NCBI GenBank assembly: GCA_022821585.1
Contig: JAJEDI010000041.1
Span: 124,001 to 188,000 of the forward strand
Reading direction: 5' to 3'
DNA length: 64,000 nt
Source: Caldilineaceae bacterium
GTDB taxonomy: Bacteria > Chloroflexota > Anaerolineae > Caldilineales > Caldilineaceae
Shown: piece by piece, positions 18,150-26,313 of the stretch
Layout: each line of letters opens with the position of its first letter
Numbering within the stretch: the first letter of the stretch is position 1
Notes under the pieces: generated by a model
The model's input: the letters and a program-made list of their open reading frames with translations, nothing else
What the model was told of the DNA's origin: nothing
The model's database searches: none
Translations under genes and position numbers: made by a program

Positions 18150-19115
18150 ATGCTCAAACGACGTGTGAGGTTCTGGGCCGCTATAATGCTTATTGCAGTA
18201 ATTGCTCTGTCGGGTTGTGCGCCTCGCGCCGGCCAGGGAAGTATCGAGGCCGATGCCGACCAATTGGTCATTGACCTGCCTGCGCTGGTACTTGACTTTG
18301 GCGCGGATGGAATGGCCGCGATCAAGAACGCTGCCTTGGCCGACCTGGTGGGCTCCCTTGGCGTAGATATGGATCTGGCCGTTCCGGCTGAGATGGTCTT
18401 TATGATGGAGGCCAGTAGCATTCAGCACATCCAGGTTAGCAACACACCTGAGGGCTTGCTGCTTCTGGTCAACGGACGGAGTATTCCGAATATCAGCTAC
18501 GACGGTGATTCGCTGAATGCGCTGCCAGGAGCGCTTAGCTCATTCGGCATGGTCATTCCGATGGCGGATCTGCTCTTTGCGCTGGTGGACAGGATTGGGA
18601 TTGGCGTGATTGCCCGCTTCCCGGTTGCGCCTGGTGCTGACGCGATTCCGCTCTACGTGGAAGGTGACAGCGACGCAGCGATGGCTGCCAAGGCCGCGCA
18701 GGAAGAGTTCCTGGCAGCTGTAGGCACGCCGCCGCGCATCAATCTGCCGATTTTCTATGAGGCGGATGGCAGCTTCAGCATCGGCGACATGTCCATTGAC
18801 GAGATGAATGCGATGACGGGTGGGGCGCTTGGCGGTCTTGCCCTGACCATAGGCCAGATCGGTATGGCCGGTGCCCTGGGGATCTCCGAACTGGGCATCA
18901 GCACCAATGTCGACGGAATCACGATTTCCATTGACGGGGACACATTGCCGACGTTGGACTGGTCTGATGGCAAGGCCAGTAACCTGATCGAACTGGTAAC
19001 CAGCATCCCATTGCTGGACATGGCGATGCCGGGCATGGGTTCGATGCTGCCCACGATTCTTCAGATTCTGCCGCTGGTCCAGGCGACAGAGTTCGACCTG
19101 ACGTTGCACTTCTAG
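18150..19115 (+). CDS. Lipoprotein of unknown function
   Basis: 321 residues. A signal peptide ends in LSGC with lipidated Cys23. The body is rich in Met, Ala, Gly and Leu, with several GxxM and LGxL-like stretches and few aromatic residues, and looks like a secreted alpha/beta protein. I recognise no family. The ATG is chosen for its near-perfect TTAGGAGGT 6 bases upstream. It is monocistronic, with its own promoter and a strong terminator, and the very good ribosome site suggests high expression. Confidence 0.75.
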   Translation: MLKRRVRFWAAIMLIAVIALSGCAPRAGQGSIEADADQLVIDLPALVLDFGADGMAAIKNAALADLVGSLGVDMDLAVPAEMVFMMEASSIQHIQVSNTPEGLLLLVNGRSIPNISYDGDSLNALPGALSSFGMVIPMADLLFALVDRIGIGVIARFPVAPGADAIPLYVEGDSDAAMAAKAAQEEFLAAVGTPPRINLPIFYEADGSFSIGDMSIDEMNAMTGGALGGLALTIGQIGMAGALGISELGISTNVDGITISIDGDTLPTLDWSDGKASNLIELVTSIPLLDMAMPGMGSMLPTILQILPLVQATEFDLTLHF

Positions 19116-19190
19116 GTCGGCAATTGCCTGAAAAGGACTGGCTGATAGTACTGCCCGGCTAAGTCGGGCGAGTTTCAAGCCCTAAAGGAA

Positions 19191-19223
19191 GAGGAGCGGC
19201 GCTAAATCGCTGCTCCTCTTTTT
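19191..19223 (+). terminator. Rho-independent terminator after the lipoprotein gene
   Basis: GAGGAGCGGCG pairs with CGCTGCTCCTC (one G-T pair) around loop CTAAAT, followed directly by TTTTT. A smaller hairpin, GCCCG/CGGGC at 19153-19169, lies just before. Confidence 0.85.
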
Positions 19224-19324
19224 GCATTGGTTGTATGGGCTCTGCTGGAGGATTCAGCTGGCGGTGAGAAGAAAGAGGGCAACTGAATTGAAGTGCTCAC
19301 GACCGGAAAGGGATGGGGGCGAGT

Positions 19325-21064
19325 CTAGGTAGCCGTCGAGGTAGAACCGGTCATGTAGAGTTCGCCTGACTCGAACCCGCGCGCTGCGTAGTAGGCCCGT
19401 GTTCCGGTGGCGGCAATGACGCTGATGCGTTCGAACCCGGATTCTCGGCTGATGCGCTTTGCTTCGCTCAGCAGGCGCGTGCCCACGCCAACGTGTTGCG
19501 CGGCACCCTTCTCCAAGCCGCCAATAGCCAGCGCCGGCCCGTAAACATGTACTTCACGAATCATTGCGTTGCCGCGAATCTCATCCAAGAAAGCCCGACT
19601 TCCCGCGCCGGGATCCGTTGGCAGACTTAGCCTCAAGAACCCTGCGAGGGGGGCCCTCTCCAAGTCGGCCTGGGAGCCGTTTTCTTTGCTCTCGTCCACG
19701 ACATACTGCAGGAAGTGCTCGACTGTACAGTCAGTTGCGTAGGTGGTGACGGCAAAACTTAGTGCTTCTTCGCGCACATGCTGTCGCCGAACTTCACGGC
19801 AGCGAATACAGCCGCAGCGTTCGCCGCGTCGCGCCAACTCTTTGTGGACTACCTCACGCAGGTTGCTCGTCTTGACACCGGCTTCGATGTGATGTGCAGG
19901 TATATCGCGAAACAGGCGGTTGATACGTGTGTATGGGGGTACATTCGGCTTGATATCGGCGAGAAGGTTTACCAGTTCCCGTTCCGTATAGGGCGTGTAG
20001 TCGCCGGCCTGCCATTTTTCGTAGAGCTCGGTGCCTGCGATGAGTGAGCAAGGGTAGATCTTGAGTTCATCGGGCCGGACTGAGGGGTCATCGAAGAAGC
20101 GGCGGAACGAATCCCGGTCCGATTCCAAAGTAGCCCCGTAGAGATTTGGCATCCAGTGCAGATGCAATTTGAATCCAGCCGTTCTCAGAAGAGCCAGAGC
20201 TTCTCTTACCTCGGCCACTGTGTGGCCGCGCTTGTTCAATCCCAGAACGTGGTCTTCCAGGCTCTGGACGCCTATTTGCACCTTGGTCACGCCCAGGCGC
20301 CGCAGATGTCGAATTTCGTCGGGTGTAATCCAGTCCGGGCGGGTCTCAACGACCAGACCAACGTTGCGGTGCGCCGCGAAGACGTTTCGACTTTGCGCCT
20401 CTTCCAAGGTGGCAGAAGGCAGCTGGCCCGGAACACCGTAGGTGTTCATGGCGTCGAAACAGCGGCGAACGAACCATTCGCGGTAGTCCTGACTGTATGC
20501 GCTCCATGTACCTCCCAGAATCAGCAGTTCCACTTTGCTGGCATCATGGCCGATACTCTCGAACGCATCGATGCGACCCAGCGTCTGCTTGAACGGGTCA
20601 AAGCCGTCGCGCTCGGCCCGCTGCGCCCCCGGTTCGTCGAAAATGTAGCTTTTGGGCATGCGCCAGTCGTCAGGGCAGAATATGCACTGGCCGGGACAGC
20701 CGGCGGGCGCTGTCAGAACTGTTACGGGCGCGACGCCGCTGGCGGTACGTACCGGTTTCATGCGAATTCTGTCCAGCAGGAGGGGGTCCGGTTCCAGTTC
20801 CCCTTCATCGATCAACAGCCGAAAACCTGCAACCAGGTCAGACTTGGCATAGAATCCTTTGCCGTCTTTAGGGTATCGGGCTAGAATGGACCGCAAGGAC
20901 CGGTTTGCGTCCCATTCAGATTCCTGCACGGCCACGACGTCCCTGAAGATCGCCGACAGTAGGGTACGATGGGCAGCCGGATCGAAGCTCCGCTTTCGCT
21001 GCCAATCCTGGGAAGTCTGAACCACCTCGGCCGGAATCTCTTCCGGAGCCAGAATTCGTTTCAT
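19325..21064 (-). CDS. elp3: Elp3-type radical SAM tRNA uridine acetyltransferase
   Basis: 579 residues. The radical SAM domain carries CPGQCIFC (C123, C127, C130 counted from this start), and the C-terminal part is a GNAT acetyltransferase with GVGTRLLSEA and YYAARGFE. A CGCIRC zinc knuckle lies between them. Elp3 puts a carboxymethyl group on U34 of tRNAs using acetyl-CoA; single-protein Elp3 enzymes from bacteria, including Dehalococcoides, are known. The ATG at 21064 is preferred; an in-frame ATG at 21130 would overlap the divergent gene. The divergent neighbour resembles Trm9, which acts on the Elp3 product. Confidence 0.92.
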   Translation of the reverse strand: MKRILAPEEIPAEVVQTSQDWQRKRSFDPAAHRTLLSAIFRDVVAVQESEWDANRSLRSILARYPKDGKGFYAKSDLVAGFRLLIDEGELEPDPLLLDRIRMKPVRTASGVAPVTVLTAPAGCPGQCIFCPDDWRMPKSYIFDEPGAQRAERDGFDPFKQTLGRIDAFESIGHDASKVELLILGGTWSAYSQDYREWFVRRCFDAMNTYGVPGQLPSATLEEAQSRNVFAAHRNVGLVVETRPDWITPDEIRHLRRLGVTKVQIGVQSLEDHVLGLNKRGHTVAEVREALALLRTAGFKLHLHWMPNLYGATLESDRDSFRRFFDDPSVRPDELKIYPCSLIAGTELYEKWQAGDYTPYTERELVNLLADIKPNVPPYTRINRLFRDIPAHHIEAGVKTSNLREVVHKELARRGERCGCIRCREVRRQHVREEALSFAVTTYATDCTVEHFLQYVVDESKENGSQADLERAPLAGFLRLSLPTDPGAGSRAFLDEIRGNAMIREVHVYGPALAIGGLEKGAAQHVGVGTRLLSEAKRISRESGFERISVIAATGTRAYYAARGFESGELYMTGSTSTAT

Positions 21065-21113
21065 GCTAAAGGAAAGGCCCTCTGAACAGTCGCGGTAATC
21101 GGAAGAGAAGTCG

Positions 21114-21938
21114 ATGCCAACAGCTCGCATGAACCCGCAAACGCAGTGTGCGCTGCTGGCACTGAATCGCCGTTTCTACGAGCAGGTGGCCCATCATTTC
21201 GATGCAACGCGTCAAAGTTGGACCCCTGGACTCCAGGCCATTCTACCGTATTTCAGAGCCGTCGGGAAGGAAAGGCCGTACGTGTTGGATGTCGGCTGCG
21301 GCAACGGCCGGTTCGCGCGGCTGCTTGAAGAGGCTGGTATCGACGCATCCTACACCGGTGTGGATGGGAGTAGCTCGCTGCTCCAGATCGCCCAAGATTC
21401 CACTGCAAGCCTGAGGCGAGTCGACTGCCAGTTCATACATGCCGATTTGGCGAATGCCGACTGGCACGGAGCATTGGCCGCAGGCGGGTGCGCCGAAAAC
21501 AGGGAAGCAAGCCTACCAGCCCAAACTATGGCAGCGCCTAGGTATAGTGTAGTGATCTGCACAGCGACTGTGCAGCACATTCCGGGATACGGGCTGCGTT
21601 TGCGATTGATGAAGGACCTCAAGAGATTGAGTGCAGGCAACGTCATACTATCCTTTTGGCAGTTTCTCAGCAGCGAGAGGTTCCGTAACAAGCTGATCGA
21701 CCCCGGCGAAGTGGGATTCAGGGCGGCCGACCTGGAGCCTGGCGATGGATTCCTACCCTGGAGACAGGGGGTTGAATCCATTCGCTACGTTCACCAGGTC
21801 GATGAGACGGAACTGAGGCAGTTGGCCGCGGACTCAGGACAGGCTGTGGTGCACAGCTTTCGCGCCGACGGGAAGGAGTCCGACCTGAATCTCTATGCAG
21901 TCCTGGGCCTCCCGTCTTCCTCGACAGGGCATCGCTAA
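21114..21938 (+). CDS. Trm9-like SAM-dependent methyltransferase
   Basis: 274 residues. The class I SAM-binding motif is VLDVGCGNGRF near residue 57, followed by TGVDGSSSLL. Features beyond the generic fold match Trm9/ALKBH8 tRNA methyltransferases: FYEQVAHHFDATR before motif I, TATVQHIP after strand 4, GDGFLPW, and IRYVHQVDETEL near the end (yeast: VYNEIAPHFSQTR, DVFVPW, YRYYHLYREGEL). Trm9 esterifies cm5U34 to mcm5U34. GGAAGAGAAG precedes the ATG at 21114; ATG 21129 is possible. It diverges from elp3 with 49 bases between. No Trm112 homologue is in the window. Methyltransferase is certain; tRNA specificity is inference. Confidence 0.8.
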   Translation: MPTARMNPQTQCALLALNRRFYEQVAHHFDATRQSWTPGLQAILPYFRAVGKERPYVLDVGCGNGRFARLLEEAGIDASYTGVDGSSSLLQIAQDSTASLRRVDCQFIHADLANADWHGALAAGGCAENREASLPAQTMAAPRYSVVICTATVQHIPGYGLRLRLMKDLKRLSAGNVILSFWQFLSSERFRNKLIDPGEVGFRAADLEPGDGFLPWRQGVESIRYVHQVDETELRQLAADSGQAVVHSFRADGKESDLNLYAVLGLPSSSTGHR

Positions 21939-22000
21939 GTCAAGCCTGTCTTCTCTGATACTGGTTCCCTGGAGATTAACTATACCGGACAGCGGGCGTT

Positions 22001-23212
22001 ATGCAACCAGACAAACGAACCCAAACGATACTGGACGGTTTTGGCACTCATTTCGATGGCCATGCGACGCATCTGGCTATCGCGCCAGGCAGGGTCAATC
22101 TGATCGGGGAGCATACCGACTATAATGACGGATTCGTGCTGCCCGTGGCGCTCGACCGGGACGTAAGGGTTCTTTTTCGGTCCCGCGCTGATCGGCATGT
22201 GAAGCTCTATGCGCTGGAGTTTGACACGTGGGCTGACTTCGAAATCGGGAACAGGAAACCGAACAGAAGCCAGCTGTGGCCGAACTACGTTCAGGGCGTA
22301 GGCCTGGAACTGGCCGAGCTCGGCGTTCAGATGCAGGGATTTGAAGGGGTTGTTAGCGGAAATGTACCGAGGGGAAGCGGATTGAGCAGTTCTGCTGCGC
22401 TGGAAATCGCGGCAGCGAAGGCATTTCTGACATCGGCTAAGCAGATCCACGCGCTGACCGGACCTCAACTGGCCAGGGCTGCACAGAAGGCCGAGAACGA
22501 ATTCGTCGGTGTCAACTGCGGCATCATGGACCAGTTTATCAGTACACTGGGGGAAGAGGGACACGCACTGTTGATTGACTGCCGCAGCCTGGACTATCAG
22601 CGGGTCCCATTTCCCGACGGCGTTTCCCTGGTGATAGGAAATACCAAAGCCAGCCGTTCGCTCGCGGGAAGCGCGTACAATGAGCGCCGCGCGCAGTGTG
22701 AAGATGGGGTGCGCCGGCTGAAGGCGGCTTTGCCAGAAATCACCGCTCTGCGAGACGTGAATCTCGAGGAGCTGGAGGCTCACCGCTCGCTGCTGCCATC
22801 AACTGTCTACCGGCGCTGCCGTCACGTTGTTAGCGAGAACGACCGCGTGCACAGAACGGTCGAAGCACTGGAAAGAGGGGACTTCCGCCTGGTTGGGCAG
22901 TTGATGGACGCCAGCCACGGGAGCCTGAGGGACGACTACGAAGTCAGCAGTGATGCACTGGACAAGATGGTAGAAGCGATGCGCGGTCATCCCGGGTGTT
23001 TGGGCGCCCGACTTACAGGTGCGGGATTTGGCGGCTGCGCCGTGGCTCTTGTCCAGGCTGGAACGGAGAAGGAAGTACGGGAAAAGGTGCAGGAGGCGTA
23101 TGCCAAGGCGATGAATTTGTGGCCGGAGGTTTACATCAGTCCTCCGAGTTCGGGAGCACGTGTCTTGCCGTTGGTTTCCGGAGGGAGCGATGGACGAACG
23201 CTACGTGGGTGA
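22001..23212 (+). CDS. galK: Galactokinase
   Basis: 403 residues of the GHMP kinase family. The galactokinase signature [15 protein letters not shown] (residues ~29-43), the ATP-binding [11 protein letters not shown], the CGIMDQF segment and the C-terminal [13 protein letters not shown] are all intact. It phosphorylates galactose at C1. No galT or galE is beside it. The next gene begins 23 bases before its stop. Confidence 0.93.
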   Translation: MQPDKRTQTILDGFGTHFDGHATHLAIAPGRVNLIGEHTDYNDGFVLPVALDRDVRVLFRSRADRHVKLYALEFDTWADFEIGNRKPNRSQLWPNYVQGVGLELAELGVQMQGFEGVVSGNVPRGSGLSSSAALEIAAAKAFLTSAKQIHALTGPQLARAAQKAENEFVGVNCGIMDQFISTLGEEGHALLIDCRSLDYQRVPFPDGVSLVIGNTKASRSLAGSAYNERRAQCEDGVRRLKAALPEITALRDVNLEELEAHRSLLPSTVYRRCRHVVSENDRVHRTVEALERGDFRLVGQLMDASHGSLRDDYEVSSDALDKMVEAMRGHPGCLGARLTGAGFGGCAVALVQAGTEKEVREKVQEAYAKAMNLWPEVYISPPSSGARVLPLVSGGSDGRTLRG

Positions 23213-23711
23213 GCGCAACCGCCCCAACCTGGGCGCTTCCGGTCCGCTGGATTACAGCAGTGATATGCTTTCGTGGGACTTCGTCGATAGCCGCATGCGC
23301 GATTCTCTGAACTATTGGATTGCCAGCGCAGGAAGTGATGGCAGGCCCCATTCCGTGCCCGTTTGGGGGGCATGGCTGGAAGATGTTTTCTACTTCGTGG
23401 GGGCGGGCAGGAAAGTCCGAAATCTGCGCGCCAACCCGCAAGCAGTTGTTCATTTGGAGAGCGGCGACGACGTGGTTCTCATTGAAGGCAGATTTGAAGA
23501 GCTAGGCACGCAGAACTCAGAATTGCTCCAACTCGTAGACGATGAGTTCATCCGCAAGTACGAAACGTATCGACCCAGCGAACACCTGAAAGACCAAAGC
23601 AAATCCAGTTTTCCACCTGAGGGCCTATTCGCCATCTTTCCGCAACTGGTGATCGCCTGGAGCGGGATGGCGAGCGACGCCACGCGCTGGCGGTTTCGCG
23701 CACGTCGGTAA
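23190..23711 (+). CDS. Pyridoxamine 5'-phosphate oxidase-like (PPOX) protein
   Basis: 173 residues with the split-barrel flavin fold: [22 protein letters not shown] opens the barrel and [21 protein letters not shown] is the typical third segment. Members use FMN or F420, or bind haem. The ATG at 23190 has GGAGGGAG directly upstream and overlaps galK by 23 bases, so the two are likely co-translated. Substrate unknown. Confidence 0.8.
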   Translation: MDERYVGERNRPNLGASGPLDYSSDMLSWDFVDSRMRDSLNYWIASAGSDGRPHSVPVWGAWLEDVFYFVGAGRKVRNLRANPQAVVHLESGDDVVLIEGRFEELGTQNSELLQLVDDEFIRKYETYRPSEHLKDQSKSSFPPEGLFAIFPQLVIAWSGMASDATRWRFRARR

Positions 23712-23797
23712 GAGGCGAGTCTCCCCATTTCACTTAACGCCCCAAGATCAGTCACATATGAGGGCCACTGGCCACACTCGGCAAAAGGAAGGCAGCA

Positions 23798-25003
23798 ATG
23801 CCAGTGCTTAGCGACTATACGCAGTTCGATGGTCTCCACTGGGAGACGGGCACGGTACGTAACTATCTCGACTTCTGCGGGGCGACGGCGCCCCATACGG
23901 GGAAGCCTTACTCCGAGGCACTGCTGATGGGGATCAGCGGCGGCGCGGTAATGGGGTATTTCGTCTTTGCCTATGAGGGCATCGATCCGCACGCACGCAT
24001 TCTCACACGCAACACGTTCGACCCGCTGGAGACGATGCTGAATCGACTGGGCGCAGAACCGACATTGCGCCAGACTGCGAGCGCTGAAAGGGCGGTGGGG
24101 AATCTGGTCGACACACTGGAAGGCGGCACGCCTGCCATAACGTGGGCTGATGCATTGAGTCTCCAGTACGAACCGCATACGTACGAGTTCGACTTTCCTC
24201 ACATGCAACCGGTAGTCGTGTACGGGTATGACGAGGAGGCCGACCAGGTCTCGATCGCGGACCGTTCCCGCGTGCCAGTGTTTGCCACGACTGGTCAACT
24301 GGCCATGGCGCGTTCCAAGGTCAAGAAAATGCGACACCGCGTCATGACCTTAGCGTTGCCGGACGCAGACAGGATTCCGGAGGCTGTTCAGGCGGGCATC
24401 CGAGACAGTATCCAACTCTTTACGGAGAAGCCGCCCAAAGGGGCTCGCCACAATTTCGGATTTGCTGCCTACCAGCGGTGGGCCGATGCATTGCGAAAAC
24501 CGAAGATGAGGGGTAGTTGGGAAAAGGAGTTTCCGCCCGGTCGTAAGATGTACGCCGGTCTGGAGTCGGTCTTCAGCGACACGCACACTTATGGCAAGGA
24601 AGGGTTCGCTGAAAGAGACGTCTTTGCCGATTTTCTTGATGAAGCCGCGCAGATCTTAGACCGGTCGGTCCTTCGAGAGGCTGGGAAGCAGTTTCGAGTA
24701 AGCGCTCTGGCGTGGCGGGACCTGGGAGAGCTTCTGCTGCCGGACAGCGTTCCTGTTTGGGCGGAGGCGCGCCGGTTAATGCTTGAAAACCAGCGGCTCT
24801 TCCTAGAGAAGGGAGGAGAAGCTATTGAGGCAGGGCAGGCCAATGCCGAACGCCTGATTGCAATTCGTCGCCGGATGGAGACAGAGTTTCCGCTCTCTGG
24901 CGAAGATGTTGTCGCGTTCAGGGAAGAGATTGCCGAGCAGGTTCTGAAGATAAGCGCACTCGAAGAGCCGGCTGTCGAAACGATGAAGGATGCGATGGCG
25001 TGA
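23798..25003 (+). CDS. BtrH_N/DUF4872 domain protein
   Basis: 401 residues. The N-terminus LHWETGTVRNYLDFCG with later SEALLMGISGG matches the BtrH N-terminal domain, a cysteine-peptidase-like fold related to the butirosin acyltransferase BtrH; the second half fits DUF4872, helical. In butirosin synthesis BtrH moves an acyl chain from carrier protein to the aminoglycoside. No biosynthetic cluster surrounds it here, and the canonical His-Cys-Glu-Thr start of the family is His-Trp-Glu-Thr, so a catalytic role is uncertain. Family assigned from recall of the motif layout. Confidence 0.65.
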   Translation: MPVLSDYTQFDGLHWETGTVRNYLDFCGATAPHTGKPYSEALLMGISGGAVMGYFVFAYEGIDPHARILTRNTFDPLETMLNRLGAEPTLRQTASAERAVGNLVDTLEGGTPAITWADALSLQYEPHTYEFDFPHMQPVVVYGYDEEADQVSIADRSRVPVFATTGQLAMARSKVKKMRHRVMTLALPDADRIPEAVQAGIRDSIQLFTEKPPKGARHNFGFAAYQRWADALRKPKMRGSWEKEFPPGRKMYAGLESVFSDTHTYGKEGFAERDVFADFLDEAAQILDRSVLREAGKQFRVSALAWRDLGELLLPDSVPVWAEARRLMLENQRLFLEKGGEAIEAGQANAERLIAIRRRMETEFPLSGEDVVAFREEIAEQVLKISALEEPAVETMKDAMA

Positions 25004-25029
25004 AGGCAGATGAGAAAGCAACGCCTCTG

Positions 25030-26313
25030 TCAGGCATCGCCAGATTTTTCCGGACTGCTATCTACCTGACGCAATTCCGGTAACGTCGCGGCAACTGTTG
25101 CGACCAGCAGCGCGGCCACGGCAACCTCTGCGCCTACGGCCAATGGCGCGCCGAATGCATCAGCCAGAACCCCCGTTTGGAGCCTCCCGAACGGACCTGC
25201 GCCTATAGCGACTGCAATGGCTCCCATCGCCTGTCCCCGTCTCTCATCGGCGGCCGCGAGCAGAACGATGGAGCTCTGCATGATGCCAAAGCAGGCGTGA
25301 CCTATCCCCACCAGCAACAGCAGAGCCCAAGAGACGGCGAACACGGAACTGGTTGTGAATGTGAGTAACGCCATGCAGTGCAGCAGCGTGCCGGTAATGA
25401 AGATCCATCCCGGGCTGGTGAAGCGCCTCGCCCAGTTGACCAGGAACAGGCCGACGACGTTTCCGATTCCTACGGAAGCGCCGAGATAGCCGAGCCCCAC
25501 CGGACCCTGGTTCAGGACATCGCGCGCAAATACGGGTAGGAAGTTCATATAGGGAAAGGCCAGCATATTCATGATCATCGTGATCAACGTCACGGCCAGG
25601 ATAGACTGGTTCTGGCGCACGTAGAGGACGCTGTCCCGAATCTGTGCCAGGGGCGAAGCGCTGGTGGGAGACGACGTGCGTGGAATAGGCTGCTTGGAGA
25701 GGGCGTGCAGGAGCAGCAGGGAAACCGCGGAAAGTCCGCTCAAAGTCAGGAAACAGCCCAGTACATTGAATGCGTCGAGCACGAGTCCGGCGAGAAGCGG
25801 ACCCAGAGCGCGTGCAATGCTCATGCCCAGATTTTCCAGCATCAGGGCGTCAACGACACGCGGGCGGCCCACCAGGTCGGGAATGAGAGCCCTGCGAGTC
25901 GGCCAGTCCATTGCCCAAGCGCAACCGAGTGTAAGCGAGATCACGACGAGATGCCAGATAGCGAGCAGTCCGGCCGCCAACAGGACGGCAACGGTCGCAT
26001 ACATGACGAGCGTCAGCGTCTGCGAGGCGATGACCAGAGGCCGGCGTCCGATGCGATCGGCGAGCAGGCCGCCAAAGCCGCCGACGAGTAGAGAAGGGAT
26101 GGACCGGCAGAAGCCAACGAGGCCGACCAGACCGGCAGAGTCAGTCAACTCCAGGACCAGCCAGCCCAAGACTATCATTTCCATATAGTGGGCCAGCCAC
26201 CAGAGAGTGCTTGAACCCAGGAGGAGGCGATAGTCGGCATTTGCCAGCGTCGCCCGAATCCCGGACTCGGGCTGGAAGATGCGCTGGAATCGCCTGGAAA
26301 GATCAGTCCACAT
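25030..26313 (-). CDS. MFS exporter
   Basis: 427 residues with about twelve hydrophobic segments and the loop 2-3 motif GLLADRIGRRPLV (MFS motif A). It belongs to the EntS-like (MFS_3) exporters of small molecules. The ATG at 26313 lies inside the end of the upstream peptidase gene (11-base overlap), with AAGGG 4 bases before it, so the pair is translated together. Confidence 0.85.
   Translation of the reverse strand: MWTDLSRRFQRIFQPESGIRATLANADYRLLLGSSTLWWLAHYMEMIVLGWLVLELTDSAGLVGLVGFCRSIPSLLVGGFGGLLADRIGRRPLVIASQTLTLVMYATVAVLLAAGLLAIWHLVVISLTLGCAWAMDWPTRRALIPDLVGRPRVVDALMLENLGMSIARALGPLLAGLVLDAFNVLGCFLTLSGLSAVSLLLLHALSKQPIPRTSSPTSASPLAQIRDSVLYVRQNQSILAVTLITMIMNMLAFPYMNFLPVFARDVLNQGPVGLGYLGASVGIGNVVGLFLVNWARRFTSPGWIFITGTLLHCMALLTFTTSSVFAVSWALLLLVGIGHACFGIMQSSIVLLAAADERRGQAMGAIAVAIGAGPFGRLQTGVLADAFGAPLAVGAEVAVAALLVATVAATLPELRQVDSSPEKSGDA

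Noticed and set aside
20156..20884. 242-residue plus-strand open frame
   Set aside because: Antisense to the radical SAM part of elp3; no domain.
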